Shown here piece by piece: positions 8,035 to 17,064 of a stretch of 64,000 nt of DNA. This stretch comes from Mailhella massiliensis (GTDB lineage: Bacteria; Desulfobacterota; Desulfovibrionia; Desulfovibrionales; Desulfovibrionaceae), in contig NZ_LT706945.1 in the NCBI RefSeq assembly GCF_900155525.1, positions 64,501 to 128,500 on the forward strand, in the 5' to 3' direction. The notes under the pieces were generated by a model that saw only the letters and a program-made list of their open reading frames with translations, was not told the origin of the DNA and made no database searches. The stretch's first letter is position 1, and each line of letters opens with the position of its first letter. Position numbers and translations under genes: made by a program.

Positions 8035-9121
8035 ACGGAAAACTGCCGGGCGGCATCATGGTATGAAAAGGCCGCCGAGGGAAAGAGCAAAGGCGGAGGA
8101 AGTGTCCCGGGAAGGGGAGACAGGCTGTTTTGCCTGAGCGTCGGCAGGGGAGTCTGTGTTCGTCGATGCGTTTACAGGAAAGACCGTGCCGTCGCCGGAG
8201 TATCCGGCAACACGGAGAATATTTTTTTCGTGCTGCTTCGGCGGGAAAGGATAATGCCCGAACAGGCGGCAGCGGAACTGCATATTGAAAAGCGACGGGC
8301 AATCTGCTGGAATCTGAAAAGACAGCCTTCAAAAATGGAGCCGCTCCGACTGCATCGGGGCGGCTCTTCTGTTTTGGAAAAGGAAAAACATACATTTTTG
8401 CGTTGTGTCATTTTCTCCAGTCAATGGAACGCTGCGGAACAGGTATGCTCCGGGTCGGGTCTTTTGTTGAAAGAAGCGTAAGAAAAAGCATCAGTTCTTC
8501 AGTACCTGCCTGTTTCACGAAAAGTCGTCCGAAGGAAAAAAGTCCGTTTGCCTTATGCCGGGGAAAGGTATTTCGCCCTGCAGATGGTTTGAATGATGGG
8601 CTGAACATTTTTGTGATGTTAATATGACCTTCAGGATATGCTGTTTTTTTTTGAAGTATCGGTGTCTTTTCTGTAGTGCCGGAGGCAAAGTTTATGGACA
8701 AAATCCGCACGAACGCTCATTATCGGAAGCAAGAAACCGAATATCGGTATCCGGTATGTCCACGGCCGGAAGAGAAGAGGAGAAAGACGGCTGCCGTCAA
8801 GGTGCACCGATAAGCACGGTATGACCGGGGTCTCCGGCGTACGCGGGAGCGGATGTCGGAATCCGAGAGAACAACATGCGTTCCGCCCTGCGGAAAGGAG
8901 GATTTCAACAACGGGGTGTTTTCTGTAGAAAATCCGCTCCAGAGACATATGCCATTGCGTACGGTTCTGACCACATATGAATATCTATAAATTATATTCC
9001 TAATGCGGAGACGAAAGATCCTTGTTGAGAGTTTTTGGATGGCGGAACATGTCGGGATAGTCGTTGCCGGACTGAACTATGTTATTTCATGCTTCGACTG
9101 GAGTATGAAGAAGGTACGGGA
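8035..9121 (+). other. Gene-poor interval with one terminator-like hairpin
   Basis: About 1.1 kb without a convincing gene; short frames here lack ribosome-binding sites or family motifs. The only clear element is the hairpin at 8338-8375. By eye it is less GC-rich than the BMC operon, and may be a scar of gene loss. Confidence 0.5.
8338..8375 (+). terminator. Candidate rho-independent terminator
   Basis: GAGCCGCTCCGA pairs with TCGGGGCGGCTC around a short loop (one G-U pair) and is followed by TTCTGTTTT. It lies about 300 nt after the EutP/PduV gene and would end that transcript. Confidence 0.65.
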
Positions 9122-10858
9122 ATGTGTATGGCGAGTCAGCCGTCTTGGAAGTATTACAGTAAACTGAGTGAGATGTCCCGCCTTCGGGCCATTGCCGAGT
9201 CCCTGTTCAACAACCGCAATCATGGAAACGGCCTCCGTTATGTTTCTCCGGCGGAAGCCTACGAAATGTCCTGCCGGCTTCCCTGGGTGACGGTGACGGA
9301 TCTGCCCATGGATGAAAGCACGGTCAGGCGTCTGGGGTTGCCTCCCGATGCCAGAGTGTTCAACGACAACTGCGGCAAAACCGTCGGGCGCAGCGCGGAG
9401 GCCCGTATTTTCTATAACCGTCTCGCTTCGGATGAAAAACTTGCCCTGGAGGAGATGCTCCGCGAAGCCGTGTATCAGATGCAGGAAGGAAACAGGCTGG
9501 TCTATGCGGAAGCCGTCATCGGTCTGGATGCCCATCTGATGCTCAAGGCGCGCATGATTGCACCGGAAAGCGATATTTCCAATATTTTTCACTGGTATGC
9601 CAATTTTACCCCTCTCGCATCCGTGCCGGAGTATGAGAAAAGCGCGGAACTGCCGGTTCAGGATATTCTTTTCGTTTCCTTCCCCGGCTGGAAGTCCGAG
9701 GAAAAGCGCTGGAGCAAGGGGTGTGTGGCCGTTGATGAAGAGCATATGACCATTTTCAATCTCGGGATGCGTTACTTCGGCGAGCGCAAGAAGGGAACCC
9801 TCACCATGGCATGGACCGCAGGTATGCGTATGGGCATGGTGGCCGCACATGCAGGCATCAAGGAAGTCGATTTTACGCAGGTGCCGGGGCTGGAGCAGCG
9901 CGGAAAGCAGATTATTGCATTTTATGGATTGTCCGGGTCTGGAAAGTCATCGCACATCAATACGATGGATAACGGCGGAACCCTCCCCCGGGAGGCCGTG
10001 TGCCGCATCGCCCATGATGACGCCTTTCAGATCGATTGCAGAAACCGGCGGAGCTATGTGTGGGAACCGGCTCTTTACGACAAAACGGACAGCCGGGACG
10101 AGAAGCATCAGGACTGGAAGTACTGCATCACCACTCAGAATATGCTGGTGATTGATTATAAGGGCAGGATCATTCCTGTGGGGCAGGATATACGCAACAA
10201 TAACGGGCGCGCCCTGTTCAGTCGTGATCTGCTGGGGAAGACCACGGACAGAATCGGTTTTCCGAATGTCATAGGCTGGCTGATGAAGGATTCCACTCTG
10301 CCGCCTCTGGTACGTCTGACGTCTCCCGCTCTGGCCGTGGCCATGGGCGCCACGCTCATGACCAAGCGCAGCAGTGCGGAAAACGTCAGTGCGGAAGATA
10401 TGGAGAAGCTGATTTTCGTGCCTTTTGCCAATCCGTTCAGAGTCTACCCGCTGGCGAAGGACTGTCTGGGCTATATCGAGATATTCCGTTCCGGGTGCGA
10501 CTGCTATATATGGTCGGGCGGCGGGGGCGGCATGTGGAACGGCTCCGACAATACCCTGAAAACCGTGCCGCTGAATGTTTCCCTTACGCTTCAGACGGCC
10601 GTTCTTGAGGGGACGCTGGAGTGGGAAGACTGGGAGCTGGTGGAAGGGGCCCGCATTCCCACGCGTGCTTCCATAGAGAAGATTCTCCCCGGATATTACG
10701 ACAGATACAATCCGCGTACGGTTCCGAATAAGGCGGATTTCATCAGTACGCTGAAAAAAAGGTTCCAGCAGCGGCGTAATTTCATCATGGACAGCGATAT
10801 CCGGGAATACCCTGACCTTATGGAAGAACTTGTACAGTCCATGAAGGTGAACGCATAA
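9122..10858 (+). CDS. Divergent ATP-dependent PEP carboxykinase family protein
   Basis: A 578-residue protein that looks like the ATP-type phosphoenolpyruvate carboxykinase family (oxaloacetate + ATP to PEP + CO2 + ADP). Visible: YFGERKKGTLTM (family GEMKKG lysines), the P-loop GLSGSGKSS at about 269-277, IAHDDAF in the place of the metal-binding DDE segment, and EPALYDKTD in the place of the EG-x-CYAKT motif. It is longer than the usual ~540 residues and its motifs are altered, so it may be a divergent subfamily or have another substrate. Start 9122 is chosen for AAGG 7 nt upstream; 9128 is also possible. It stands alone between the BMC operon and the GRE island. Confidence 0.75.
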   Translation: MCMASQPSWKYYSKLSEMSRLRAIAESLFNNRNHGNGLRYVSPAEAYEMSCRLPWVTVTDLPMDESTVRRLGLPPDARVFNDNCGKTVGRSAEARIFYNRLASDEKLALEEMLREAVYQMQEGNRLVYAEAVIGLDAHLMLKARMIAPESDISNIFHWYANFTPLASVPEYEKSAELPVQDILFVSFPGWKSEEKRWSKGCVAVDEEHMTIFNLGMRYFGERKKGTLTMAWTAGMRMGMVAAHAGIKEVDFTQVPGLEQRGKQIIAFYGLSGSGKSSHINTMDNGGTLPREAVCRIAHDDAFQIDCRNRRSYVWEPALYDKTDSRDEKHQDWKYCITTQNMLVIDYKGRIIPVGQDIRNNNGRALFSRDLLGKTTDRIGFPNVIGWLMKDSTLPPLVRLTSPALAVAMGATLMTKRSSAENVSAEDMEKLIFVPFANPFRVYPLAKDCLGYIEIFRSGCDCYIWSGGGGGMWNGSDNTLKTVPLNVSLTLQTAVLEGTLEWEDWELVEGARIPTRASIEKILPGYYDRYNPRTVPNKADFISTLKKRFQQRRNFIMDSDIREYPDLMEELVQSMKVNA

Positions 10859-11452
10859 TTCTTTCTGAGCCGTTGCCGAAACAGCTCTGTGGGAAAAGGT
10901 CTGCCTTCCGCCTTGTCCGGGCGGAAGACGGACCTTTTTGAAGTTCGGGCAGGTAAATGTGCAGGAGAGAAAACGGAGGGCGGTGCGGTACATCGCTGCC
11001 CGGCGGATCGTTTATTTCCATGAACGGGGAAAACGATATGCGGAAACTCTGAGGATGCGGGATGCTGTACGGAAGAGCCTGCCCAGAGGGGAACGGCGTG
11101 CTGAAAAACATCTTTTCGGCCCAGCGGCCCCCGCGAAGCGCGGCATTTTGCGAGCTTGCTGAGTTTTCAAGGGATGTGTTCAGACAGGTCCGTTTTTTCT
11201 CCATACCCGTCACCGATTCAGTGGACAACGGCCTTGGCTGGGGCGTAATATCCATGTATTTCTGCAGGAGGCGATACTCCATGCTTAATCGCCGGTCATC
11301 AATGGGCATATACGGATCGACCTGTCAGAAACGGACCTTGAACGTCCTCAGCAGGACAGCTCTGCGCCTGAGGGGCGCAGAAGATGATTGCGCTTCAGCC
11401 GTATCTGTTTTTTGACAGCGTGCGGACACTCTTGAGTTGTCCTGCATCCTGC

Positions 11453-11479
11453 GGAACGGTGAGAGGAGACTGAGGGAGA
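11453..11479 (+). repeat. 27-bp repeat, copy 1 (left of the GRE island)
   Basis: A 27-bp sequence, beginning GGAACGGTGAGAGG and ending ACTGAGGGAGA, that is identical to 32750-32776 in the same orientation. The two copies lie outside the two ends of the 12.1-32.4 kb island. The rest of the 10859-12077 interval has no gene I can support. Confidence 0.8.
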
Positions 11480-11903
11480 TCTGTTGTCTGGCCAACCTCG
11501 TACAGGGAGAACGACGACAGTTTTCCTTTCAGAGAGCGACATGATCGTAGGAGAAAATGCACATGGCGCGTCATAATGAAAATTATATAATTATTTGAAA
11601 TAAAAAACTATTTTGTCTGACATGCGTTTTGATTTCAAGATGTTATCTTGTATCAAGATAAGTCATCAAAAATAGATGCCTGTTTAAAACTGTCCTCCTG
11701 TGCCCTCGCAGAAATCGAGGCTTTTATATCGCTTGCTGGTCATGCTGGAGAAGTCGAAAAGTTTTTTCTGATTCTGAATCGGTCCGTTTCATGTGACGCT
11801 GCCGTTTACCGAAAGCAGGAAATGAATTGCGTAACCTCATGTTATGTGTGTAATCTTCTTTAACTGAAGTTGAGTTTTTGCTGTCTGAAAAAGGGACATG
11901 AAT

Positions 11904-11943
11904 ATGTCCGTGATAAGAACATGTATGTTCTTATCACGGACAT
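11904..11943 (+). promoter_or_regulatory. Perfect 40-bp palindrome upstream of the GRE gene (enhancer site and/or terminator)
   Basis: Two 19-nt arms, beginning ATGTCCGTGATAAG and ending CTTATCACGGACAT, separated by GT. A further GGACAT half-site lies just before it (11894-11899). The outer half-sites ATGTCC/GGACAT recur in the upstream regions at 20063-20135 and 24749-24794, so it may bind the sigma-54 activator. The T-rich tract that follows (11945-11960) also allows it to act as a terminator. Confidence 0.6.
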
Positions 11944-12016
11944 ATTTTTTTCTTTTTTTTAAAACATGAATAAAAAATATAATTTATTTCACATAGTTAC
12001 AAAAATAAATCGTTTT

Positions 12017-12032
12017 TGGCACGGTTTATGAA
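12017..12032 (+). promoter_or_regulatory. Weak sigma-54-like promoter for the GRE gene
   Basis: TGGCAC at 12017-12022 is a perfect -24 element, but the -12 position reads ATGAA instead of TTGCT. It lies about 74 nt downstream of the palindrome and 45 nt before the GRE start. Given the good sites at 20195 and 24880, a degraded sigma-54 promoter is plausible but unproven. Confidence 0.35.
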
Positions 12033-12077
12033 AAGAAGGAGGTAAAACGTGAACCTTTTTTTATGAGGAGTTCTCTT

Positions 12078-14579
12078 ATGCTCGATATGGGTTGTTGTTG
12101 CTGTACTCCGCAGGAGCAATGGATAGAGGATGCCGCAAAGGGTAAGCCCAGTCCGTTCCGTGCCGAGCAGCCCCGCGTCATTGACATGCTTGAATCGTTT
12201 GACTGCACTCCCCCCGTCATCGACGTGGAACGCGCAAGGTATTTCACGGAATCCATGCGGGAAACCGAGGGACAGCATCTGACTCTTCGCTGGGCGAAGG
12301 CTCTGATGAATGTTGCCCGGAAGATGCCTGTCTACATTGAAGATACCCAGCTCATCGTGGGGCGTCTCGGTCGTGATCACTGCCGATACGGTATTCTGTA
12401 CCCCGAACTCGACGGCGATTTTTACAAGAGCGTTCTGGACGATTTCGCCACCCGCGAAAATCCCCCCATCCGCGTCATGGATGAGGATATCAAGGTCATC
12501 GTCGATGAAATCGGCGCCTACTGGAACGGCAAGACCTATCATCACGAACTGTTCAAGAAGATGCCCGAACGCTGCAAGCACATGGCCTACGGCGATCAGG
12601 AAGGACTCCAGCCCCGTTATGTGGTGGCGGAATCTTCTTCGCTCCGTTCCAGCCTGCAGTGGGTACTGGACTTCGACAAGGTGCTGAAGCTCGGTTTCAA
12701 GGGGGTGAAGGAAAACGCCAGACGTCGCCTTGAGGCTTTGGATCAGAAGGATCCCTACAACATCGTGAACCGCATTCCCTTCCTGGAAGCGGTGATGCTG
12801 ACCTGCGACGCCGTGGTGCTGTGGGCGCATCGTCATGCCGAACTGGCCCGCGAAAAGGCGGCTGTGGAAAAGGATCCCGTACGCCGTCAGGAACTTCTGG
12901 AAATTTCCGAACGTTGCGACTGGGTACCGGAAAATCCTGCCCGCACCTTCCATGAAGCCGTGCAGGCACACTGGTTCGCGCAGGCCTTCTCCCGCCTGGA
13001 ACAGCGCACCGGCTGCATTATTTCCAACGGCCGCATGGACCAGCAGCTCATTTCGTACTATCGCCACGACATGGAATCCGGCATTCTGACGGAAAAGAAG
13101 GCCTTGGAAATCCTCGGCTGCATGTGGTGCCAGATGGCGCAGTTCATCGAACTGCCCCTTTCTCCCGGCGTTATGGACACCCAGGCCGGTTTTGCGCACT
13201 GGGAAGCCGTGACCATCGGCGGCCAGACTCCGGACGGACAGGATGCCACCAACGAGCTGACGTATCTTCTGCTGCGCTCCAAGCGCGAATTTCCCACCCA
13301 TTATCCCGACCTGGCCGTGCGCGTGCATACCCGCTCGCCCAAGCGTTATCTCTGGGATATCGCGGAAACCATCAAGCAGGGGCAGGGCTATCCCAAGCTG
13401 GTCAACGACGAGGAGCTCATTCCCCGTATGCTGGCCAAGGGAGCTCCCGTCAGCGAAGTGTACGACTATGTGGTGAGCGGCTGCAACGAGACCCGTCTGA
13501 TCAACCGCGAAAGCTACATGAGCCCCGGCACGCAGGTGAACCTCTGCGCAGCGCTGGAACTGACGTTGCGCAACGGTCGCCTGAAGAAGTTCGGCGACGA
13601 GCTGTTCACTTTCGAAACCGGCGATCCATGCACCTTCAAGACCTGGGAAGAGTTCTGGAATGCCTATGTGGCGCAGCAGAACAACCTTATCACCACGGCA
13701 TTTGTACTGCAGGACACCATTCATCATACCCGCGCCAAGTACTTCGCCAGTCCTCTGGCCTCCGGTCTGCACAACCTGTGTGTGGAATCCTGCGTGGATC
13801 TGAACAGCGACCAGGCTCCCGAGGGCGCGCTGGATCTCGCTTTCTTCGACGCCATCGGCTTCGGCACTCTGGTGGACTCGCTTTCCGTCATCAAGAAGCT
13901 GGTCTATGAGGAAGGCGTCATCACCATGCAGGAACTTCTGGAAGCTCTGGATTGCAACTTTGAGGGCAAGGAAGCGCTTCAGGCCATGCTGCAGCGTGCG
14001 CCGCGTTTCGGCAACGGCGACGACTACGCGGATAATCTGTACAAGCAGGTGGAAAAAAGCGCCCTGGACTTCACTGGATACTACGCCAAGCAGTACGGCG
14101 TACAGCCCATTGAAATCCGTACCACTTCCGTAACGGCAAACGTGCCCCACGGCAAGTTCGTCAGCGCCATGCCCAACGGCCGCAAAGCCTGGACGCCGCT
14201 TTCCGACGGCAGCTCTCCCTCGCACGGTTCGGACGTGAACGGCCCGACGGCGGTACTCCTTTCCCAGTACAAGAGCACCAACTGGAATGCACCCAACCGC
14301 GCCTGCCGTCTGCTCAATATGAAGATCGCCCCCAAGACCGTGGAAGGCGACGAGGGCACGCAGAAGCTGGTCGACCTGTTCCGCAGCTTCATCGACCTGC
14401 GTGTCTGGCATCTGCAGATCAACGTCATCAACCGTGAGACCATGCTTGCCGCGCAGAAGGATCCGCACAAGTATCGCAACCTTGTAGTCCGTATCGCCGG
14501 CTACAGCGCCTACTTCGTGGACCTGAACACGGACCTGCAGAACGATCTCATCGACCGCACGGAACAGCAGTCGGTTTAA
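12078..14579 (+). CDS. Glycyl radical enzyme, isethionate sulfite-lyase (IslA)-like C-S lyase candidate
   Basis: An 833-residue glycyl radical enzyme of the pyruvate formate-lyase superfamily. The radical glycine is Gly808 in RIAGYSAYF; the thiyl pair is Cys469 and Glu471 in SGCNE. Arg190, Gln194, Trp375 and Arg681 fall at the positions I recall for the sulfonate pocket of IslA (Arg189, Gln193, Trp374, Cys468, Glu470, Arg678, Gly805), with offsets of +1 before and +3 after one gap. This suggests sulfite release from isethionate or a related sulfonate (DHPS is another option). Start 12078 is chosen because GAGGAG lies 8-9 nt upstream; ATG 12063 is in frame. Four consecutive cysteines (6-9) mark the N terminus, and no encapsulation peptide is obvious. 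The activase gene is at 17065. Confidence 0.82.
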   Translation: MLDMGCCCCTPQEQWIEDAAKGKPSPFRAEQPRVIDMLESFDCTPPVIDVERARYFTESMRETEGQHLTLRWAKALMNVARKMPVYIEDTQLIVGRLGRDHCRYGILYPELDGDFYKSVLDDFATRENPPIRVMDEDIKVIVDEIGAYWNGKTYHHELFKKMPERCKHMAYGDQEGLQPRYVVAESSSLRSSLQWVLDFDKVLKLGFKGVKENARRRLEALDQKDPYNIVNRIPFLEAVMLTCDAVVLWAHRHAELAREKAAVEKDPVRRQELLEISERCDWVPENPARTFHEAVQAHWFAQAFSRLEQRTGCIISNGRMDQQLISYYRHDMESGILTEKKALEILGCMWCQMAQFIELPLSPGVMDTQAGFAHWEAVTIGGQTPDGQDATNELTYLLLRSKREFPTHYPDLAVRVHTRSPKRYLWDIAETIKQGQGYPKLVNDEELIPRMLAKGAPVSEVYDYVVSGCNETRLINRESYMSPGTQVNLCAALELTLRNGRLKKFGDELFTFETGDPCTFKTWEEFWNAYVAQQNNLITTAFVLQDTIHHTRAKYFASPLASGLHNLCVESCVDLNSDQAPEGALDLAFFDAIGFGTLVDSLSVIKKLVYEEGVITMQELLEALDCNFEGKEALQAMLQRAPRFGNGDDYADNLYKQVEKSALDFTGYYAKQYGVQPIEIRTTSVTANVPHGKFVSAMPNGRKAWTPLSDGSSPSHGSDVNGPTAVLLSQYKSTNWNAPNRACRLLNMKIAPKTVEGDEGTQKLVDLFRSFIDLRVWHLQINVINRETMLAAQKDPHKYRNLVVRIAGYSAYFVDLNTDLQNDLIDRTEQQSV

Positions 14580-14588
14580 CCTCATGCA

Positions 14589-14628
14589 GGGAACGGTCTT
14601 CCTGACCCGTTCCGGGAAGACCGTTCCC
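14589..14628 (+). other. Strong hairpin directly after the GRE gene
   Basis: GGGAACGGTCTTCC (14589-14602) pairs fully with GGAAGACCGTTCCC (14615-14628). No T-run follows, so it probably protects the abundant GRE mRNA and dampens expression of the next gene rather than ending transcription. Confidence 0.6.
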
Positions 14629-14648
14629 GCATATTTGTGGGAATCTCC

Positions 14649-15476
14649 ATGAAATTCATTGATTTTCGTTTTCGTCCCTGTGTCAAGGCCGTTATCGACT
14701 CCATCGTGAACAACCCTGCGTTCAGCGGCTTTGTCGCGGAAACCGGATTCGGCAGCGGACCCGCCCCCACACTTGAAGAAGAAATCAACCTGTTCCACAG
14801 CCTTGGCGGGGAAAAATTCGTCATGAACGGCCGCGACTGTGAAACCGTATCTCGTGCTGCCTCGTCCAACCCCGGTGTGCTTGAAGCCATGAAGGCCTTC
14901 CCTCAGGACGTGATCGGTTTTTACGGTTTCGATCCCTACAAGGGCATGGCCGGTATCAACGCCTTTAAGAAGGCGGTGCTTGAAGACGGTTTCGTCGGAG
15001 CATCCATTGATGCCGACATCTGTCGCCTGCCCTTGGACGATGCCCGTTTCTATCCCCTTTACACCGTATGCTGTGAACTGAATGTTCCGGTTATCATGAC
15101 TACCGGCCCTGCCCCCATGCCGCGCGTGCCCATGAAAAACACCAGCCCCGTGCTTGTCGATCATGTCGCTTCGGACTTCCCCGAACTGCGCATCGTCATG
15201 AGCCACGCCGCCTGGAACTATCCGCAGGAAGCGCTTGCCACGGTGTTCCGCAACGAAAACGTGTACATGGATATTTCCGACGTCACCATGAACATGTGGA
15301 TGGACTTCTATGTTCCCGTCATCAACAAGCGTCTGTCCGACAAGATTTTCTTCGGAAGCGCCCATCCCTTCACACATCTGAGCGAAGCGCTGGAAGTGAC
15401 GACCTCCCTCGGCTTCGACAAGGATGTTCTGGAAAAGGTGATGTACGGCAATGCCAAGAAGTTCCTGAACATCTGA
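14649..15476 (+). CDS. Amidohydrolase-2 fold protein with lost metal ligands (probable pseudoenzyme)
   Basis: A 275-residue TIM-barrel protein of the ACMSD/amidohydrolase-2 family, recognised from its end (FPELRIVMSHAAWNYPQEAL, KIFFGSAHPF, MYGNAKKFLNI). The metal-binding residues are nearly all gone: the DFHxH motif reads DFRFRP (residues 5-10), the His after the mid-barrel PV reads VPVIMTTG, and the FGSDYPF Asp reads FGSAHPF; only the SHAAW His remains. It is therefore likely not a metal hydrolase and may bind a substrate, product or the GRE. It lies 69 nt after the GRE gene and before the MATE and activase genes. The ATG at 14649 has only a weak RBS; a GTG at 14637 is in frame. Confidence 0.8.
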   Translation: MKFIDFRFRPCVKAVIDSIVNNPAFSGFVAETGFGSGPAPTLEEEINLFHSLGGEKFVMNGRDCETVSRAASSNPGVLEAMKAFPQDVIGFYGFDPYKGMAGINAFKKAVLEDGFVGASIDADICRLPLDDARFYPLYTVCCELNVPVIMTTGPAPMPRVPMKNTSPVLVDHVASDFPELRIVMSHAAWNYPQEALATVFRNENVYMDISDVTMNMWMDFYVPVINKRLSDKIFFGSAHPFTHLSEALEVTTSLGFDKDVLEKVMYGNAKKFLNI

Positions 15477-15597
15477 AGTTCAGTACGGAGTTCAGGCGGA
15501 GCCGCAGGCTGAAGACGCTTCTGCGATGAGGAAGAACGCTTCGGAAGGAGGCGCGGTTCGGCCTCGTCCTGCAAGGCTCCCCTGAATTTCATTTCCC

Positions 15598-15648
15598 ACC
15601 GGGGAGAGCGGAAGGCGTTCGGGGAACGCCTCTTCAGCTCTCCCCGGT
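15598..15648 (+). terminator. Terminator-like hairpin between amidohydrolase-like and MATE genes
   Basis: ACCGGGGAGAGC (15598-15609) pairs with GCTCTCCCCGGT (15637-15648), with an inner arm GGCGTTC/GAACGCC, followed by ATTTTA. It could partly terminate the GRE transcript so that the activase is made at a lower level. Confidence 0.6.
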
Positions 15649-15677
15649 ATTTTACGCTTATTTCAAGGAGTGTTCCG

Positions 15678-17036
15678 ATGGAAAACAAGCTGGCTGTCGG
15701 CAAAATTCCCGGCCTTCTGCTTTCCCTGGCCGTTCCCGCCATGCTGGCCCAGCTGATCACCCTGTGCTATAATCTGGTGGATCGCGTCTATATCGGGCAC
15801 ATGGACGACGGCGCCGTTGCCATGACGGCCATAGGCGTGTGTATGCCCATCGTGACCATCATGATGGCGGTGGCCAGTCTGTTCGGCAGAGGGGGAGCTC
15901 CGCTCAGCGGAATCAGTATGGGCGCGCAGGATCAGGACAGGGCGGATCACATTCTGTCCAACAGCCTTTTTCTGCTTCTTCTCTCCTCCGGGCTGATCAT
16001 GCTCGGCATACAGATTTTCTGTGAACCGCTGCTTCTGCTTTTCGGGGCAAGTGCTGCAACGCTTCCCTATGCTGAGGATTACCTGCGTATCTACAGCCTG
16101 GGCACATTTTTTTTCCAGGTGAGTCTCGGGTTGAACTACTTCATCAACACGCAGGGCTTCACGAAAATCGGCATGATGACGCCCCTTATCGGCGGAGTCG
16201 TCAACATCATTCTGGATCCCATATTTATTTTCGGCCTGGATATGGGTATCCGCGGCGCGGCCATAGCCACGGTCATAGCTCAGTTCGTATCTTTTCTGTG
16301 GGTCATGCGTTTTTACAGGGGGCCGCTGGCCCTGCTTCATATCCGTGCCCGATTCATGCCGCCCTGCTGGGATCTTGTACGGCGTATTGTGGTGCTGGGC
16401 TCTTCGCCGGCATTCATGATTTCCACGGAGGGCATACTGCTGCTCAGCTTCAACAAGCAGCTTGCATATTTCGGCGGCGACATGGCCGTGGGCGCCATGG
16501 CCATACTGGCTTCGATATTTCAGCTTGTCCTTCTGCCGATGATCGGCATCTATCAGGGCGCGCAGCCCATCGTCAGTTTCAACTACGGAGCGGGCGACTA
16601 CGGTCGTGTAAAGGAGACCATCTGGCTCGCGGGCAAGGCCACGCTTTTGTATTCGCTGGTATGCACCTGCCTTCTGGTGTCGTTTCCGCGTTTTGTGGTC
16701 AGTCTGTTCACGCAGGATCAGGCTCTTGTCGAACAGGCTGCGCCCATGCTCCGTCTGTATATTTGCGGCTGCTTTTTCCTTGGAATGACCATCGTCAGTC
16801 AGGACAGCTACAACGCACTGGGAGACGGCAAGCTTTCCCTGTTCTTTGCCTTTTTCCGTAAGGGCATACTGCTCATTCCGCTCATTTATATTCTTCCGGG
16901 CTTTGCCGAGGACAAGGTGTTCGCCGTCGTCGCCGCCGAGCCCGTGAGCGATATTCTGGCTTCCGTCGCCAGTACCGTGTACTTCGTTTACTATGTAAGG
17001 AAAAAACTCACGCCCAGGCCCTCTGCGGCAGTCTGA
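15678..17036 (+). CDS. MATE family efflux transporter
   Basis: A 452-residue multidrug and toxin extrusion (MATE) transporter with about 12 membrane helices. Seen: PGLLLSLAVPAMLAQLITLCYNLVDRVYIGH at the start (the LAVPAML...N-VDR pattern), the mirrored segment LVLLPMIGIYQGAQPIVSFNYGA in the middle, and hydrophobic helices to the end. It starts with a good AAGGAG site and is followed 28 nt later by the GRE activase, so they share an operon. MATE proteins export cationic organics by Na+ or H+ antiport; here it may export a product or toxic intermediate. That role is inference. Confidence 0.88.
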   Translation: MENKLAVGKIPGLLLSLAVPAMLAQLITLCYNLVDRVYIGHMDDGAVAMTAIGVCMPIVTIMMAVASLFGRGGAPLSGISMGAQDQDRADHILSNSLFLLLLSSGLIMLGIQIFCEPLLLLFGASAATLPYAEDYLRIYSLGTFFFQVSLGLNYFINTQGFTKIGMMTPLIGGVVNIILDPIFIFGLDMGIRGAAIATVIAQFVSFLWVMRFYRGPLALLHIRARFMPPCWDLVRRIVVLGSSPAFMISTEGILLLSFNKQLAYFGGDMAVGAMAILASIFQLVLLPMIGIYQGAQPIVSFNYGAGDYGRVKETIWLAGKATLLYSLVCTCLLVSFPRFVVSLFTQDQALVEQAAPMLRLYICGCFFLGMTIVSQDSYNALGDGKLSLFFAFFRKGILLIPLIYILPGFAEDKVFAVVAAEPVSDILASVASTVYFVYYVRKKLTPRPSAAV

Positions 17037-17064
17037 GACCGGGCGTGTTTCAAAGGAGAGGTTT

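Noticed and set aside
11648-11863. Possible 71-codon gene upstream of the GRE palindrome
   Set aside because: No ribosome-binding site or homology that I recognise; base composition is that of the intergenic AT-rich stretch.
12078-14579. Calling the GRE a pyruvate formate-lyase or choline TMA-lyase
   Set aside because: It has a single active-site Cys followed by N-E, not the PFL Cys-Cys pair, and lacks the long N-terminal extension of BMC-type CutC; the pocket residues fit a sulfonate lyase better.
11997-15377. 1126-codon open frame on the minus strand
   Set aside because: Antisense to the GRE and the amidohydrolase-like gene, both with clear motifs; no RBS or recognisable domain.
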